NCBI GenBank assembly: GCA_013151695.1
Contig: JAADHW010000042.1
Span: forward strand, 1 to 41,246
Source: Gammaproteobacteria bacterium
GTDB lineage: Bacteria; Pseudomonadota; Gammaproteobacteria; Pseudomonadales; Azotimanducaceae
Reading direction: 5' to 3'
Length of the DNA stretch: 41,246 nt
In this document: piece after piece, positions 1 to 9,577 of the stretch
Layout: every line of letters begins with the position of its first letter
Position numbering within the stretch: position 1 is the stretch's first letter
Translations under genes and position numbers: made by a program
The notes under the pieces: generated by a model
The model's database searches: none
The model's input: the letters and a program-made list of their open reading frames with translations, nothing else
Told to the model about the DNA's origin: nothing

Positions 1-17
1 GCTCCCTAGGATCCAAG

Positions 18-869
18 ATGGCAAATATTGAACACTTAAGCTTTGAATTTTTCCCGCCCCGGGATGAACTTAGCCGTAGCAAATTGGTTGACAATGTTGC
101 CAGCCAACTGGCCTCACTCGGTCCAGAGTTCTTTTCAGTTACCTATGGCGCGGGTGGATCAACTCGAGACGGTACACGCCAAACAATAGCGGCCCTGCAA
201 AGTAAAGGCCATCAGGCCGTCCCTCACCTATCAATGGGTACCGATGAAGCCAATGACATCAAGGCCATGCTCGATAGCTTCAAAGCTAATGGAGTAGACC
301 GCATCGTCGCACTGCGCGGGGACCAACCTTCCGGCTCGGGTGCAAATCACCGTTTAAGCAATAACGCAGAGGCGTTGATACGCTTGATTAGGCAGCACAG
401 CGACAATCATTTTCACTTGACGGTGGCAGCTTACCCTGAGATCCACCCCGACTCGCCCGACACAATGGTAGACATGCAATTCTTCAAACGAAAAGTGGAT
501 GCCGGGGCCAACAGCGCCATTACACAATACTTCTACAATGCCGATGCCTATTGCGATTTCATGGAAAGATGCGCCAGCCAGCGCATCGATATTCCGATCT
601 ACGCCGGTATCATGCCGATCACAAATGTAGCAACTCTGGTTCGCTTTAGTGAGAAAGCCGGTGCGGAAATACCCCGCTGGCTGAGGTACGGGCTGAGTGA
701 TCGCAAGGACAACGAAAAAGACCTCATCGACTACGGCGTAGAGGTTGTATCACGCTTATGCCAGCAGATAACCCAAGCGGGCGCGCCGGGTCTGCATTTT
801 TATACCTTGAACCGCTGGGGTGCAACGACACGAATATGCAACAATCTAGGCCTTCAAGCTTCCACTTAG
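18..869 (+). CDS. metF: 5,10-methylenetetrahydrofolate reductase
   Basis: Reduces 5,10-methylene-THF to 5-methyl-THF, the methyl donor for methionine synthesis; a cytoplasmic FAD-dependent TIM-barrel enzyme. The 283-aa product has the usual bacterial MetF length. The N-terminal SFEFFPPR motif carries the expected catalytic Glu (E10, equivalent to E. coli E28). It is followed by FSVTYGAGGSTR and VALRGDQP, which are typical flavin/folate-site segments. AGGA lies about 6 nt before the ATG and supports this start. Only 17 bases precede the gene, so the upstream control region is outside the window. The 3' end overlaps rsmE by 34 bp. In Pseudomonas metF lies in the same general region beyond rsmE and the chp genes. 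Confidence 0.97.
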   Translation: MANIEHLSFEFFPPRDELSRSKLVDNVASQLASLGPEFFSVTYGAGGSTRDGTRQTIAALQSKGHQAVPHLSMGTDEANDIKAMLDSFKANGVDRIVALRGDQPSGSGANHRLSNNAEALIRLIRQHSDNHFHLTVAAYPEIHPDSPDTMVDMQFFKRKVDAGANSAITQYFYNADAYCDFMERCASQRIDIPIYAGIMPITNVATLVRFSEKAGAEIPRWLRYGLSDRKDNEKDLIDYGVEVVSRLCQQITQAGAPGLHFYTLNRWGATTRICNNLGLQAST

Positions 870-1597
870 ACGCGCCTTTGCCTTTTCACTTTCTCATCCA
901 ACAACGGCCGCAAGCAGAGTTACGAATTCCGCTAGACGCCGAACGATCTCACTATCTTTGTAACGTGCTGCGCAAGCGCGCCCAGAATGAAATAAATTGC
1001 TTCGATGGCCACGGTACCGCCTTCGTATGTCGTATAGATGTCGCCCACAACCGTCGCAGCGAACTGGTTGTACAAAACGTTTCTACTCAAGTGGCACCCG
1101 AACTCCATAAAACCGGTATCGCTCTTTCCCTTATTAAGGGACAAGGGTTGGATCGCGGGCTCAAACAAGCAACCGAATTGGGGGCAACCGACATCTGCCT
1201 GTTGCAAACCCGCCGTTCCAATGTGAAATTGGACGACAACCGACGCCAGGCAAAAATGCCACATTGGCAAAAAGTTATAGAAGGAGCGGCGGAACAATGT
1301 GGGCGGCTTCATCTACCCGTGTTACACCCTCCACGCACACCGAAACAGTTACTTGAGCAGGAGCCGAATGACCGCATCATTGTACTTGATCAGTCCGGAA
1401 CGCCACTAAATTCAGGTATTGTAGGCGACGACATGTGGTTAATGGTTGGTCCGGAAGGAGGCTGGGATGCGAGCGAACTGGCTTTATTTGCTGAAACACA
1501 CGCCAGGCTAACCAGTCTGGCAACACATACCCTTAGAGCAGAAACTGTCGCCGGTGTTGCTTTAGGACAACTGGCGTATATTCGATTATCTGGCTAA
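836..1597 (+). CDS. rsmE: 16S rRNA (uracil-1498-N3)-methyltransferase
   Basis: SPOUT-class methyltransferase that makes m3U1498 in 16S rRNA on the 30S subunit. The ORF track opens at 758, but family homology begins near the internal ATG at 836 (SFHLDAPL..., then the HYLCNVLRKR PUA-like segment). I therefore chose 836, giving 253 aa and a 34-bp overlap with metF. The C-terminal knot shows MVGPEGGW (about residues 203-210) and LRAETVAGVALGQL (about 233-246), the SAM-binding knot motifs. It converges on chpC with 25 bp between the stops and no evident hairpin terminator. The family is certain; the exact start is less so. Confidence 0.93.
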   Translation: MQQSRPSSFHLDAPLPFHFLIQQRPQAELRIPLDAERSHYLCNVLRKRAQNEINCFDGHGTAFVCRIDVAHNRRSELVVQNVSTQVAPELHKTGIALSLIKGQGLDRGLKQATELGATDICLLQTRRSNVKLDDNRRQAKMPHWQKVIEGAAEQCGRLHLPVLHPPRTPKQLLEQEPNDRIIVLDQSGTPLNSGIVGDDMWLMVGPEGGWDASELALFAETHARLTSLATHTLRAETVAGVALGQLAYIRLSG

Positions 1598-1622
1598 TGC
1601 GCCTCTCGCCAAGATCTTCATG

Positions 1623-2105
1623 CTACGCACGGTTGCCCACAAGTTCCTGAACTCGATCTTCAATGAAACTTAGATTTGGAATAGTGGCATGGTCGGTACC
1701 CAGAGTAACTTTAAGCGCATCAGCGATACCCAGTTCAGCTTCCTGATTGACCAAATCTTCTCCGACTAGCTGTAACATTCGCGGCAAACTTACCGCCGCT
1801 ATTCCATAAAATGCTGGTCCTGTCGAATGTCTAGCTCTATTCATTACCACCAAGCAACGAGCAGCACCTGGCGATTCTGATTGTTCAGAAAATCCGCGAT
1901 AGTGAATAACCGGAATATTCTGTCCACGCCAACCAACAAAGCCCATGCACCACGACGGCGTAGCTGATACTTCCTTAATACGACGCCAGGGGACAATTTC
2001 CGCCACGCAGACATTAGGCAACAATAGCTGTTCACCTTCTGCCGGGATCAACACACAAGAGAGTTCATTTACTTCGTTTGCCACCGCTTCCGCCAAGTTA
2101 CTCAT
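1623..2105 (-). CDS. chpC: CheW-like adaptor of the Pil-Chp system (ChpC-like)
   Basis: A 160-aa single CheW-domain protein, last gene of the pilGHIJ-chpA cluster, 10 bp after chpA. CheW adaptors couple chemoreceptors to the CheA-type kinase in membrane arrays. The sequence has CheW features such as LLLPNVCVAEIVPW, then GFVGWRGQNIPVIHYR, matching the conserved 'G-x-x-x-xRG-xxIPV' strand region. In P. aeruginosa chpC follows chpA-chpB. Here the methylesterase gene chpB is absent, so this gene directly follows the kinase. It is distinguished from PilI by position and by lacking PilI's N-terminal extension. The chpC name rests mainly on position. Confidence 0.85.
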   Translation of the reverse strand: MSNLAEAVANEVNELSCVLIPAEGEQLLLPNVCVAEIVPWRRIKEVSATPSWCMGFVGWRGQNIPVIHYRGFSEQSESPGAARCLVVMNRARHSTGPAFYGIAAVSLPRMLQLVGEDLVNQEAELGIADALKVTLGTDHATIPNLSFIEDRVQELVGNRA

Positions 2106-2115
2106 TTCTTTCCGT

Positions 2116-5100
2116 TCAAGATCTTGTTACTAATTCATCGATAGTCGCGAGCAATTCACTCTCTTGGAATGGTTTGCCAAGAAACTTATTAACCCCTAAT
2201 TGACTAGCATGTTCTTTATGCTTGTCGCCGGTGCGCGAGCTAATCATAACGATAGGCAAATTATCGAGCCGGTCATCATGTCGAATTTGGCGCGCAACTT
2301 CGAATCCGTCCATACGCGGCATTTCAATGTCGAGCAACATGACATCAGGGCGTCGCTCTTGCAACATAGCCACCGCCTCAACCCCATCTTTGGCTACCAT
2401 GACATCCATGCCCTGCCTCTCTAGTATTCGCGAGGTCACCTTGCGAACGGTGACACTGTCATCTACTACCATAATGCACCGAGGTCTTCCTTCTAAGCGT
2501 TGTGAAGTGCTTTGCCGTTGCTGGCTCTGACGATGCTGGGCACGTATGAGGGCGAGCAGGTCTAAAATGACCACCACGCTGCCGTCGCCTAAAATTGTTG
2601 CACCGGAAATGCCGCCGACACCTGCAAACTGGGGACCCAGGCTCTTAACCACAATTTCTCGACTACCTTGCACAGTGTCCACATGAATGGCCACTGCATG
2701 ATCACCAGACCGTACTAGCACCACTGGCACACTAGATTGGCTCGAAGAGATATCACGATAGTCTTTGCCAAGATATTGCCCAAGATAGCGTACGCGGTAA
2801 GGCACACCGGCATATTCAAAAGCCTTGCCTTCACTGGCATACAAGTCTCGTAATTGCTCTGGGTCCAATAGAACAATACCCTCTATCGTATTCAGAGGTA
2901 TGGCATACATATCCGCGGCCACGGAGACCATCAATGCTCTATTCACTGATACCGTGAACGGCACCCTTAGAATAAATCGAGCACCTTGACCCGGCCTAGA
3001 AACAATATTGATGCTGCCGCCAAGTTGTTTAACTTCACTATGTACAACATCCATACCAACACCGCGACCGGAAATCTGCGTCACAGCCTTGGCTGTAGAA
3101 AAACCTGGGGCTAATACAAACTGTTGGATCTCTTCATCACTGAGGCTTGCATCTTCTGCCATCAGCCCTCGTTCAAGGGCTTTTGCTCGTACGGTTTCAA
3201 CATCGATGCCCGCGCCATCATCGCTGATTTCAATAACCACATCGCCGCCTTCGCGCAAAATGCGCAGGTCTATTCGACCTTTAGCCGGCTTGCCAAAATT
3301 GCGTCGTAGCTCTGTGCTTTCTATTCCGTGATCAAGCGCATTGCGTAACATATGTTCCAACGGTGGAACCATTCTTTCCAACAGATTCCTGTCGAGTTCG
3401 CCTTCCGCATTCTGAACATGGAATTCAACCTCTTTCTCTAGCTCCGCTGAAACCTGTCGAACGATACGCCTCAGCCTTGGCAACAGACGGCTGAACGGAA
3501 CCATTCGGGTTCGCATCAAGCCTTCCTGTAGTTCAGTGTTTATGCGCGCTTGTTGCAATAGTAATGTTTCTGATTCACGAGCCTTAAACAACAAGGTATC
3601 TTTCAGATCGAGCATGTCCGAAGCACTTTCAGACAAACCTCGGGATAGTTGTTGAAGCTGCGAATAACGATCCATTTCGAGAGGATCAAAGTTATCGTAC
3701 TGGGGCCCATCGCTACGATCATGGCGAAATAAGATTTGTGTTTCGGTTTCGATTTCCAAGCGACGCAGTTGTTCGCGCAGACGTTCGATGGTGGTTTCCA
3801 TCTCATCAAGTGCGCCAGTAAAGTCACTCATACCCTGCTCTACTCGAGCTCGCAAGATCGAATTTTCCCCTGCTAGATTGACCAATTCTTCCAACAACGA
3901 AGAACCTACACGCACCATTTCCTGGCTAGGTCGCTCTAATGCCACAGTTTCAGGTTCGACCTTAACTGTCGACGAAGGCACCACTTCCGGCATAACAGCA
4001 GGCGCAACCTTAGCTTCTACCGCACCCTCAACGTTTTGCACAGTATCTTCAGAGATTACCGGTAAAGGCGCTTCGACAGACTCACCGACAGACTCACTAC
4101 CAGCCTCGCTGGAACTTGGCACCGCGCTTACTGCGGCTTTCACAGCGTTTAATAGGTCAACGATGGCATCGTAGCGGCCATGCAAGTCTGCAAAAAGTGC
4201 CTCATCGATTGCGCGCACATCGTTTTGAACGTTGATGACAGTAGATTCAAATTCGTGGGCCATGTCTCCCAGATCGCTCAAACCACACAATCGAGCACCA
4301 CCCTTGAGGGTGTGCAGGCCACGCAACATGTTTTCCATGTAGATGCGGTTGTCCATTTCCTGAGACCAACTGATCATGTTGGTGTCTAACTCTTCATTAA
4401 TTTCCTCAGCCTCTTCGAAGAAGACCTCGATAAGGTCATCATCAACATCTTCCAGCGGCATTTGCACAGTCTCGCCAGCAGCTGACTCAACTGGCTTATC
4501 CACTGCAAGGCGATCTGATGCTTCAATGACTTCATCTTCATTGCGCAATTCAAGCGGCTGTTCGACCTGCTGCACTTCTTGGTCAGCCTTCGACGAGGCA
4601 AAATTAATCGCTGACAGGCTCTCAATGAGAACTTGTTGGCTCGCTACAGTGCCTCCACCAGCCAGCGTATTGAGCTGCTCGATCAACGCATCGTAGCCTT
4701 GGCGAATCGCAGCGCTTGCCTCTGGCGAGGGTTTACCTGCGACACTGGCTCGGGTAAGCGAGTCGAGCAAAGCTACCGCCAGTTCGCCGAAGTTATCTTC
4801 CTCACTGTCTATCGCTACCGGAATAATATCCGTTAGCGCATTGAGAACTGGACCAATCGAGGCAGTTTCACCCTCGACGAGCTTGCTGATGTGTGATTCG
4901 GCATCAAACAATTGAGCGGTTGCTGGTGCTTCCAACAAGCGGCTAATCGCTGTTGGCTCATCACCGGTAGTGACAATCAGATCATCTGCCACTGCAACAA
5001 ATGCAAGAGGTTCATCCCAATGGGTGCCGGTGCGCAAACAATTGACACAATCGCGAACATGATTTGCTGCTTCGATAAAAAATTCTTGTAGATTTTGGTC

Positions 5101-7737
5101 TGTGGTCCTGTTCCTAAAAGCCTCCACAACCTGATAGGCGGGATCTGCTACAAACAGCATGGATTGAATGTCCGCCATGGCGGCACTTCCCGCTAAGGTG
5201 TGGAATGCGCGCACGATAGCTTCACTTAAGACCCATGGCTGTGCTGTATTTTCTATATCGATAACCGCAAGGTGTTCATCAACTTCTGCGATAAACAGAG
5301 CCAACGTACTGTCTTGTACGCTAGCAGCATCGACACTATCCTCTGTCTCTTGCACATCAGTCACTTGTACATCAGTAGCTTGCAAAGAAGTTTCCTCAAC
5401 TTCTGCCGCGACATCCTGGGTGTCTTGTGATGGGTGGATTTCGCCGCCAGAAGCTAGAATGTCCGCTTGCTCTATGATGGCGTTGATCGCTTCTAAATCA
5501 CCGGGCCTGCCCTGTTCAAAGGCATCACGTAAGGCGGGAACAAGATCACGGGCATTTTTAATGACTTCTACAAATTGAGGATTCGCCTCGACAGTGTTGT
5601 CGATGACCCGATTGAGCATATTCTCAATGCCCCACGCTAATTCACCAATTTCAGCTGCTTGAACAATACGCCCGCTGCCTTTCAAAGTGTGAAAGGCTCG
5701 GCGAATATCATTCAACGGCTCTCCCAGCTCAAAACTTTGTGCCCACTGCGGTAGTGCCTGATTAATGCTCTGGATAACTTCGTCGATTTCCTCGACGAAT
5801 ATTTCAACAATCTCTGGGTCTGGTGCATCAACACTGGCTGCTACTTCGGCCTCAAGCTCGCTTTGGGTTTCGACCACCCCATCAATGTCTGCAAATACAT
5901 CGCCAGACAAATCAAAATTAACTTCTTGCTCAACAACTAACTGGTGCTCAACGAGGGTCTCTAAGTTTGTCTCGTCGATGATGTTTTCTTCACTGAACGC
6001 TATTTCTTCGTTGACCTCTACTTTTTCGCTGACCTCGACTTTTTCGTCGACCTCTACCGCTTCGCTGGGAGCGGGTATCTCAACAGCCTCATCAGTCAGT
6101 TCTTGCGTAGGCTCATCACCCTCGAAAACTGATACGTCAAGGTTTTGTAGGCAGCGCTCGGCAACACCGAGAACTTCTTCAGCTCCAGAGGCATTTTCTT
6201 CAGCTAAGCGCTCAAGGTAGTAGTCGACAGCGCTAACAATATCTGCAAATTGATCAAGTTCTTGCCAATCTGGACGATAGCCCCGAGCCAGCCGATCGCC
6301 GATGTATTTATTAGATTCTTGCAGAATACTGATGGCGCGTTGCAAGGGCATAATGGCCAAAGCACCACATATCTCTTTCAAGATATCGGGTAACGTTTCG
6401 AGGTGCCGGACATCCCAGTGTGTGGTTACAAAATCGACGATACCTTGTTTTACTAACTCAAGGCCGTTACGAGCTTCTCGCAAAACTTGCAGCTGGGCAT
6501 CGCCCGTGATCTGCTCTACTTCTGTTTTGTTGGAACCTTGGACTACGGTATTGAGGTTTTCATCGATTTGAATGAGCGCGCTGGCAATACCTTGAACATT
6601 TTGTGGGTCGTCATCACCGAGTACAACTAGGTTTTCAATAATTGCTATCTGGTCGGCTACTATTTCCCTCGAACTTTCAAACGCTAACACGGAGAGCGTG
6701 CTAGCAATTTGGTTGAGTGGCGTTACTAACCCGCGCAAAGTTTCAAGATCAACGCGCTCAGCCCTTACCAGCAGGTCCAGCCTATCCTTTACAACGGCTA
6801 ATTCTTCACGCAACATTTCAGCAGCACTAGACAACGCCTGACGTCCAGATATGGCCAGCGTGCTATGCTCAACGTCACGCAAAACAGCCTGTTGCAAACC
6901 GTCAACAAGGGCACTGTTATGGTCTCGATCTTGCGTAGCGCGGAGCAATTGCTGGATCAGGTCCATATTTACCGGTCGCCGCAGGGCTGCTGTGCCATCC
7001 TTTGCGAGGTGCTTAATCTCTAAATCAACACGACGCAACAGCTTCACGGACCCACTTTCTAACGCACCTTGCTGGGTGGACAAGCTGATAACAAATTCAC
7101 CAAAAGCTTGCCACTGGCGTTGCAAGGGTGAACCCTCGCTAAGACGCTCTAAACCTGTCGCAATCTTCCTAAGTGTTCTAACTGCTGCTTCACGGTCATC
7201 ACCTTTCAATATAGAGAGCAGTACGTTTTGGTAGGCAGAACGAATGCGCGCTACCTTTTCCGGCCCACCAATTTTTTGATACCTATCAACTACCTCATCT
7301 GTCACTGTTGCAGTCAGGCTAGTTCCAGCACTATCCTCTAGTAGGCTTACGCCCATCAGACCGCGGATTTCGTTTACTAAAGGAATGAATGGGCTGGTGC
7401 TATCCTCTGCACCTCTTTGCAACTCATCCAAATAGCCAGGCAATTCTAGGATACCCTGCATGAGGCTTTGGCCGGCTGTGGTCAAATCGTTTATCTGATT
7501 TGACATCATTGCTTGAGCAAGCTGTTCGAGATGGTCAGCAAGCAATGTGACGCCGTCAAGTTCTAGCATCACAAGTGTTCCATGCACCTGGTGCAAACTT
7601 GTTAAGCAAGCTCTTATACGTGTTTCTTCAGAACCCTGTTCCGCATAATCATCGAGGGCTACGCGAGCCTCGTTTAGGGTTTCGATGAGATCCGACTTGA
7701 TCCAATCTAGCGCAAAATGTTCACTGGCCGTGGCCAT
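2116..7737 (-). CDS. chpA: ChpA-type multi-HPt chemosensory histidine kinase/response regulator hybrid
   Basis: Huge 1873-aa CheA-like kinase of the twitching pathway. The N-terminal region has a degenerate HPt motif (H49 in SLHQVHG). A long helical stretch without HTLKG motifs follows, then an acidic linker (about 560-640). Three HPt domains follow, with H683 (FHTLKG), H846 (FHTLAG, Lys replaced by Ala) and H1142 (LHTLKG). The CheA core begins near 1274. It has the ATPase N-box (about N1466, RNALDHGIE), ISDDGAGID and GRGVGMD (about 1560), then a CheW-like P5 domain from about 1595. The C-terminal receiver has D1759/D1760 and phosphoacceptor D1803 (LLDIEMP). P. aeruginosa ChpA is longer (about 2470 aa) with more Xpt domains. 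AAGGA 6 nt upstream supports the ATG. It should phosphorylate PilG and PilH. Confidence 0.95.
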   Translation of the reverse strand: MATASEHFALDWIKSDLIETLNEARVALDDYAEQGSEETRIRACLTSLHQVHGTLVMLELDGVTLLADHLEQLAQAMMSNQINDLTTAGQSLMQGILELPGYLDELQRGAEDSTSPFIPLVNEIRGLMGVSLLEDSAGTSLTATVTDEVVDRYQKIGGPEKVARIRSAYQNVLLSILKGDDREAAVRTLRKIATGLERLSEGSPLQRQWQAFGEFVISLSTQQGALESGSVKLLRRVDLEIKHLAKDGTAALRRPVNMDLIQQLLRATQDRDHNSALVDGLQQAVLRDVEHSTLAISGRQALSSAAEMLREELAVVKDRLDLLVRAERVDLETLRGLVTPLNQIASTLSVLAFESSREIVADQIAIIENLVVLGDDDPQNVQGIASALIQIDENLNTVVQGSNKTEVEQITGDAQLQVLREARNGLELVKQGIVDFVTTHWDVRHLETLPDILKEICGALAIMPLQRAISILQESNKYIGDRLARGYRPDWQELDQFADIVSAVDYYLERLAEENASGAEEVLGVAERCLQNLDVSVFEGDEPTQELTDEAVEIPAPSEAVEVDEKVEVSEKVEVNEEIAFSEENIIDETNLETLVEHQLVVEQEVNFDLSGDVFADIDGVVETQSELEAEVAASVDAPDPEIVEIFVEEIDEVIQSINQALPQWAQSFELGEPLNDIRRAFHTLKGSGRIVQAAEIGELAWGIENMLNRVIDNTVEANPQFVEVIKNARDLVPALRDAFEQGRPGDLEAINAIIEQADILASGGEIHPSQDTQDVAAEVEETSLQATDVQVTDVQETEDSVDAASVQDSTLALFIAEVDEHLAVIDIENTAQPWVLSEAIVRAFHTLAGSAAMADIQSMLFVADPAYQVVEAFRNRTTDQNLQEFFIEAANHVRDCVNCLRTGTHWDEPLAFVAVADDLIVTTGDEPTAISRLLEAPATAQLFDAESHISKLVEGETASIGPVLNALTDIIPVAIDSEEDNFGELAVALLDSLTRASVAGKPSPEASAAIRQGYDALIEQLNTLAGGGTVASQQVLIESLSAINFASSKADQEVQQVEQPLELRNEDEVIEASDRLAVDKPVESAAGETVQMPLEDVDDDLIEVFFEEAEEINEELDTNMISWSQEMDNRIYMENMLRGLHTLKGGARLCGLSDLGDMAHEFESTVINVQNDVRAIDEALFADLHGRYDAIVDLLNAVKAAVSAVPSSSEAGSESVGESVEAPLPVISEDTVQNVEGAVEAKVAPAVMPEVVPSSTVKVEPETVALERPSQEMVRVGSSLLEELVNLAGENSILRARVEQGMSDFTGALDEMETTIERLREQLRRLEIETETQILFRHDRSDGPQYDNFDPLEMDRYSQLQQLSRGLSESASDMLDLKDTLLFKARESETLLLQQARINTELQEGLMRTRMVPFSRLLPRLRRIVRQVSAELEKEVEFHVQNAEGELDRNLLERMVPPLEHMLRNALDHGIESTELRRNFGKPAKGRIDLRILREGGDVVIEISDDGAGIDVETVRAKALERGLMAEDASLSDEEIQQFVLAPGFSTAKAVTQISGRGVGMDVVHSEVKQLGGSINIVSRPGQGARFILRVPFTVSVNRALMVSVAADMYAIPLNTIEGIVLLDPEQLRDLYASEGKAFEYAGVPYRVRYLGQYLGKDYRDISSSQSSVPVVLVRSGDHAVAIHVDTVQGSREIVVKSLGPQFAGVGGISGATILGDGSVVVILDLLALIRAQHRQSQQRQSTSQRLEGRPRCIMVVDDSVTVRKVTSRILERQGMDVMVAKDGVEAVAMLQERRPDVMLLDIEMPRMDGFEVARQIRHDDRLDNLPIVMISSRTGDKHKEHASQLGVNKFLGKPFQESELLATIDELVTRS
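5349..5378. repeat. 15-bp tandem repeat x2 inside chpA
   Basis: Two near-identical 15-nt units (cttgcacatcagtca / cttgtacatcagtag) lie in frame in the linker before the H846 HPt domain and encode TDVQV-TDVQE. The length keeps the frame. It looks like a slippage-type expansion in a disordered linker. Confidence 0.75.
6007..6060. repeat. 18-bp tandem repeat x3 inside chpA
   Basis: Three consecutive 18-nt units with a ttcg(t/c)(t/c)gacctc core encode the repeated acidic hexapeptide pattern KVEVxE on the minus strand, in the linker before the H683 HPt domain. The third unit diverges at its end. The reading frame is preserved. Confidence 0.8.
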
Positions 7738-7767
7738 ACAGTATCCTTTCTTACCGGATGTTAGGAC

Positions 7768-8991
7768 TTAGCCGGTAGATGCGGGTAGTTTGAACCCTTC
7801 TACCGACGACTTCATTTCGTTTGCCATACCGGCCAGCTTGCCGATCGAGCTAGCCGTCTGCTCCGTTGATTCTGCTGTTCTAGAGGTAATCTCTTGAATA
7901 ACGTTCATGGTATTGCTTACGTGTCCCGCGGTAGCGGCTTGCTGTCGAGCTGCGTTAGATATGTTCTGAATCAGCGCAGCTAGAGAGGTAGATACGCCTT
8001 CAATTTCTTCCAGAGCAACACCGGCGTCATGCGCTTTTCGTGCACCGTCAACCACTTCGGCGGTAGTTTGCTCCATGGAGATAACCGCCTCGTTGGTGTC
8101 AGTTTGAATAGTCTTAACCAATGCAGCAATCTGCTTGGTCGCAGCAGATGACCTTTCTGCAAGTCGTTGTACTTCATCTGCAACAACCGCAAAACCACGA
8201 CCAGCATCTCCCGCCATAGACGCTTGAATAGCAGCGTTCAAAGACAAAATATTGGTCTGATCGGCGATATCATTAATCAGTGAAACGATGTCTCCAATTT
8301 CTTGGCTTGATTCTCCAAGACGCTTTATTCTCTTCGCCGTTTCTTGTATCTGGCTGCGGATACTGTCCATTCCGCCAATGGTGTCTTGTACTACGTGAGA
8401 ACCGTTGTTGGCAATTTCAACCGCTCGTTCGGCTACGGAAGCTGATTCAGCGGCATTGGAAGATACCTGGTCAATAGAAACAGCCATCTCGTTGATCGCC
8501 GTGGATGCGGCACCAATTTCTTTGGCTTGATTCTCAGCTGCTGTCGCTAGATCAGTGGCTGTGTCTTGAGTTTCACCCGCCGCTGTGGCGACCTGCACAG
8601 ACAAGTCATTAATGTTGGAAACCAATCCGCGCATCTGGTCGATGGCAAAGTTAATCGAATCAGCGATCGCACCCGTAAAGTTTTCTGTTACAGAAGCGTG
8701 AACTGTTAGATCACCTTCAGCCAAATCAGCCAGCTCGTCTAACAATTGTAATATGGCAGCCTGATTGCGCTCGTTTTGCGTCGCTTGTTCATGTAACTGG
8801 CGCCGAGTACTGCTAACCATCACCATGCCAATGATGGCCATGATAATGACCCCTCCAAGGGCCAATAAAAGTGGCGGACTTTCCAGTACAGACAGTCCAT
8901 CTTGAACTACGAAATATGCCATTCCAAACAAAATTCCGCCCATAGCCGTCATCAACGTCACCAACAGCGGTGACAACTTCCCTGATTTCAT
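7768..8991 (-). CDS. pilJ: Short PilJ-like methyl-accepting chemoreceptor
   Basis: Receptor feeding the PilI/ChpA array. It is 407 aa against about 680 in P. aeruginosa PilJ. Two membrane segments (about residues 9-28 and 38-58) are separated by only about 10 residues, so the large periplasmic sensing domain is missing. A HAMP-like linker follows (LADLAEGDLTVHAS). The signalling hairpin is very PilJ-like, with DIADQTNILSLNAAIQ, AGDAGRGFAVVADEVQ and ISNAARQQAATAGH. The ATG is preceded by AAGG only 2 nt away, an unusually short spacing. The next Met lies inside the first membrane helix, so I kept this start. The gene sits 8 bp after pilI and 30 bp before chpA, with no pilK methyltransferase between. 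Confidence 0.93.
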   Translation of the reverse strand: MKSGKLSPLLVTLMTAMGGILFGMAYFVVQDGLSVLESPPLLLALGGVIIMAIIGMVMVSSTRRQLHEQATQNERNQAAILQLLDELADLAEGDLTVHASVTENFTGAIADSINFAIDQMRGLVSNINDLSVQVATAAGETQDTATDLATAAENQAKEIGAASTAINEMAVSIDQVSSNAAESASVAERAVEIANNGSHVVQDTIGGMDSIRSQIQETAKRIKRLGESSQEIGDIVSLINDIADQTNILSLNAAIQASMAGDAGRGFAVVADEVQRLAERSSAATKQIAALVKTIQTDTNEAVISMEQTTAEVVDGARKAHDAGVALEEIEGVSTSLAALIQNISNAARQQAATAGHVSNTMNVIQEITSRTAESTEQTASSIGKLAGMANEMKSSVEGFKLPASTG

Positions 8992-8999
8992 ATCCTTAC

Positions 9000-9557
9000 C
9001 TATTCGAACTTCTCATTGATATCGATAGCAACATCAAAGAACTTCTTGTCTTTGAGAATTGCCTTAAGTTGGACCTCGTGATACACGCGTCCGCCATGCC
9101 TGAAAGCGCCGACAACATAGGGGCTTAAACCCGCCAAGCCTTTGCCGTCACTCTCTTCAAAACTGTCTTCCAGAAAATGTTGTATCCCCAGTGACTGCTC
9201 GACGATTAAGCCCGCCACAATATCTTCGCTTTCGATGACAAGAACCCGACGCTGACTCACCGGCAGGGTGGTCGGCATGCCTAAGTACTCGTGCATATCG
9301 ATTATAGGTACTAATCGACCACGTATATTGGCAATACCACAGACCCACTTCTTCACTGCAGGCAGCCCGGTCATCCTCGGTACTTGCATGAGTTCTGCCA
9401 CTTCGCCGAGGTTTGCAACCAACCGCGTACCGCCAATCAAGAATCCCAACCCTTGCCATTGGGCCTGACTTTCTTCTTTGTGCGGCAACGGGGCGGCATT
9501 TTTAAATGTCGCCGCCTTAATGTCGTAAAGTACGTTGAGGGCTTCGCTTTGTGTCAT
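9000..9557 (-). CDS. pilI: CheW-like adaptor PilI
   Basis: A 185-aa CheW-domain protein that links the PilJ receptor to ChpA. CheW signatures include VANLGEVAELMQVPRMTGLP, then GIANIRGRLVPIIDMHEYL, the classic 'xxGxxxxRGxxxPxxD' strand. The N-terminal extension (about residues 1-35) before the CheW fold is as in PilI. It lies between pilH (20 bp) and pilJ (8 bp), the same order as in P. aeruginosa, which supports the name over a generic CheW. Confidence 0.92.
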   Translation of the reverse strand: MTQSEALNVLYDIKAATFKNAAPLPHKEESQAQWQGLGFLIGGTRLVANLGEVAELMQVPRMTGLPAVKKWVCGIANIRGRLVPIIDMHEYLGMPTTLPVSQRRVLVIESEDIVAGLIVEQSLGIQHFLEDSFEESDGKGLAGLSPYVVGAFRHGGRVYHEVQLKAILKDKKFFDVAIDINEKFE

Positions 9558-9577
9558 GGTCTTATCTAAATCTTTGT

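Noticed and set aside
3008-6571. Several 60-150 aa plus-strand ORFs opposite chpA (for example 5168-5578, 5765-6220)
   Set aside because: They are Ser/Thr/Ala-rich shadow frames of chpA's acidic coding sequence, with no ribosome-binding sites and no family resemblance.
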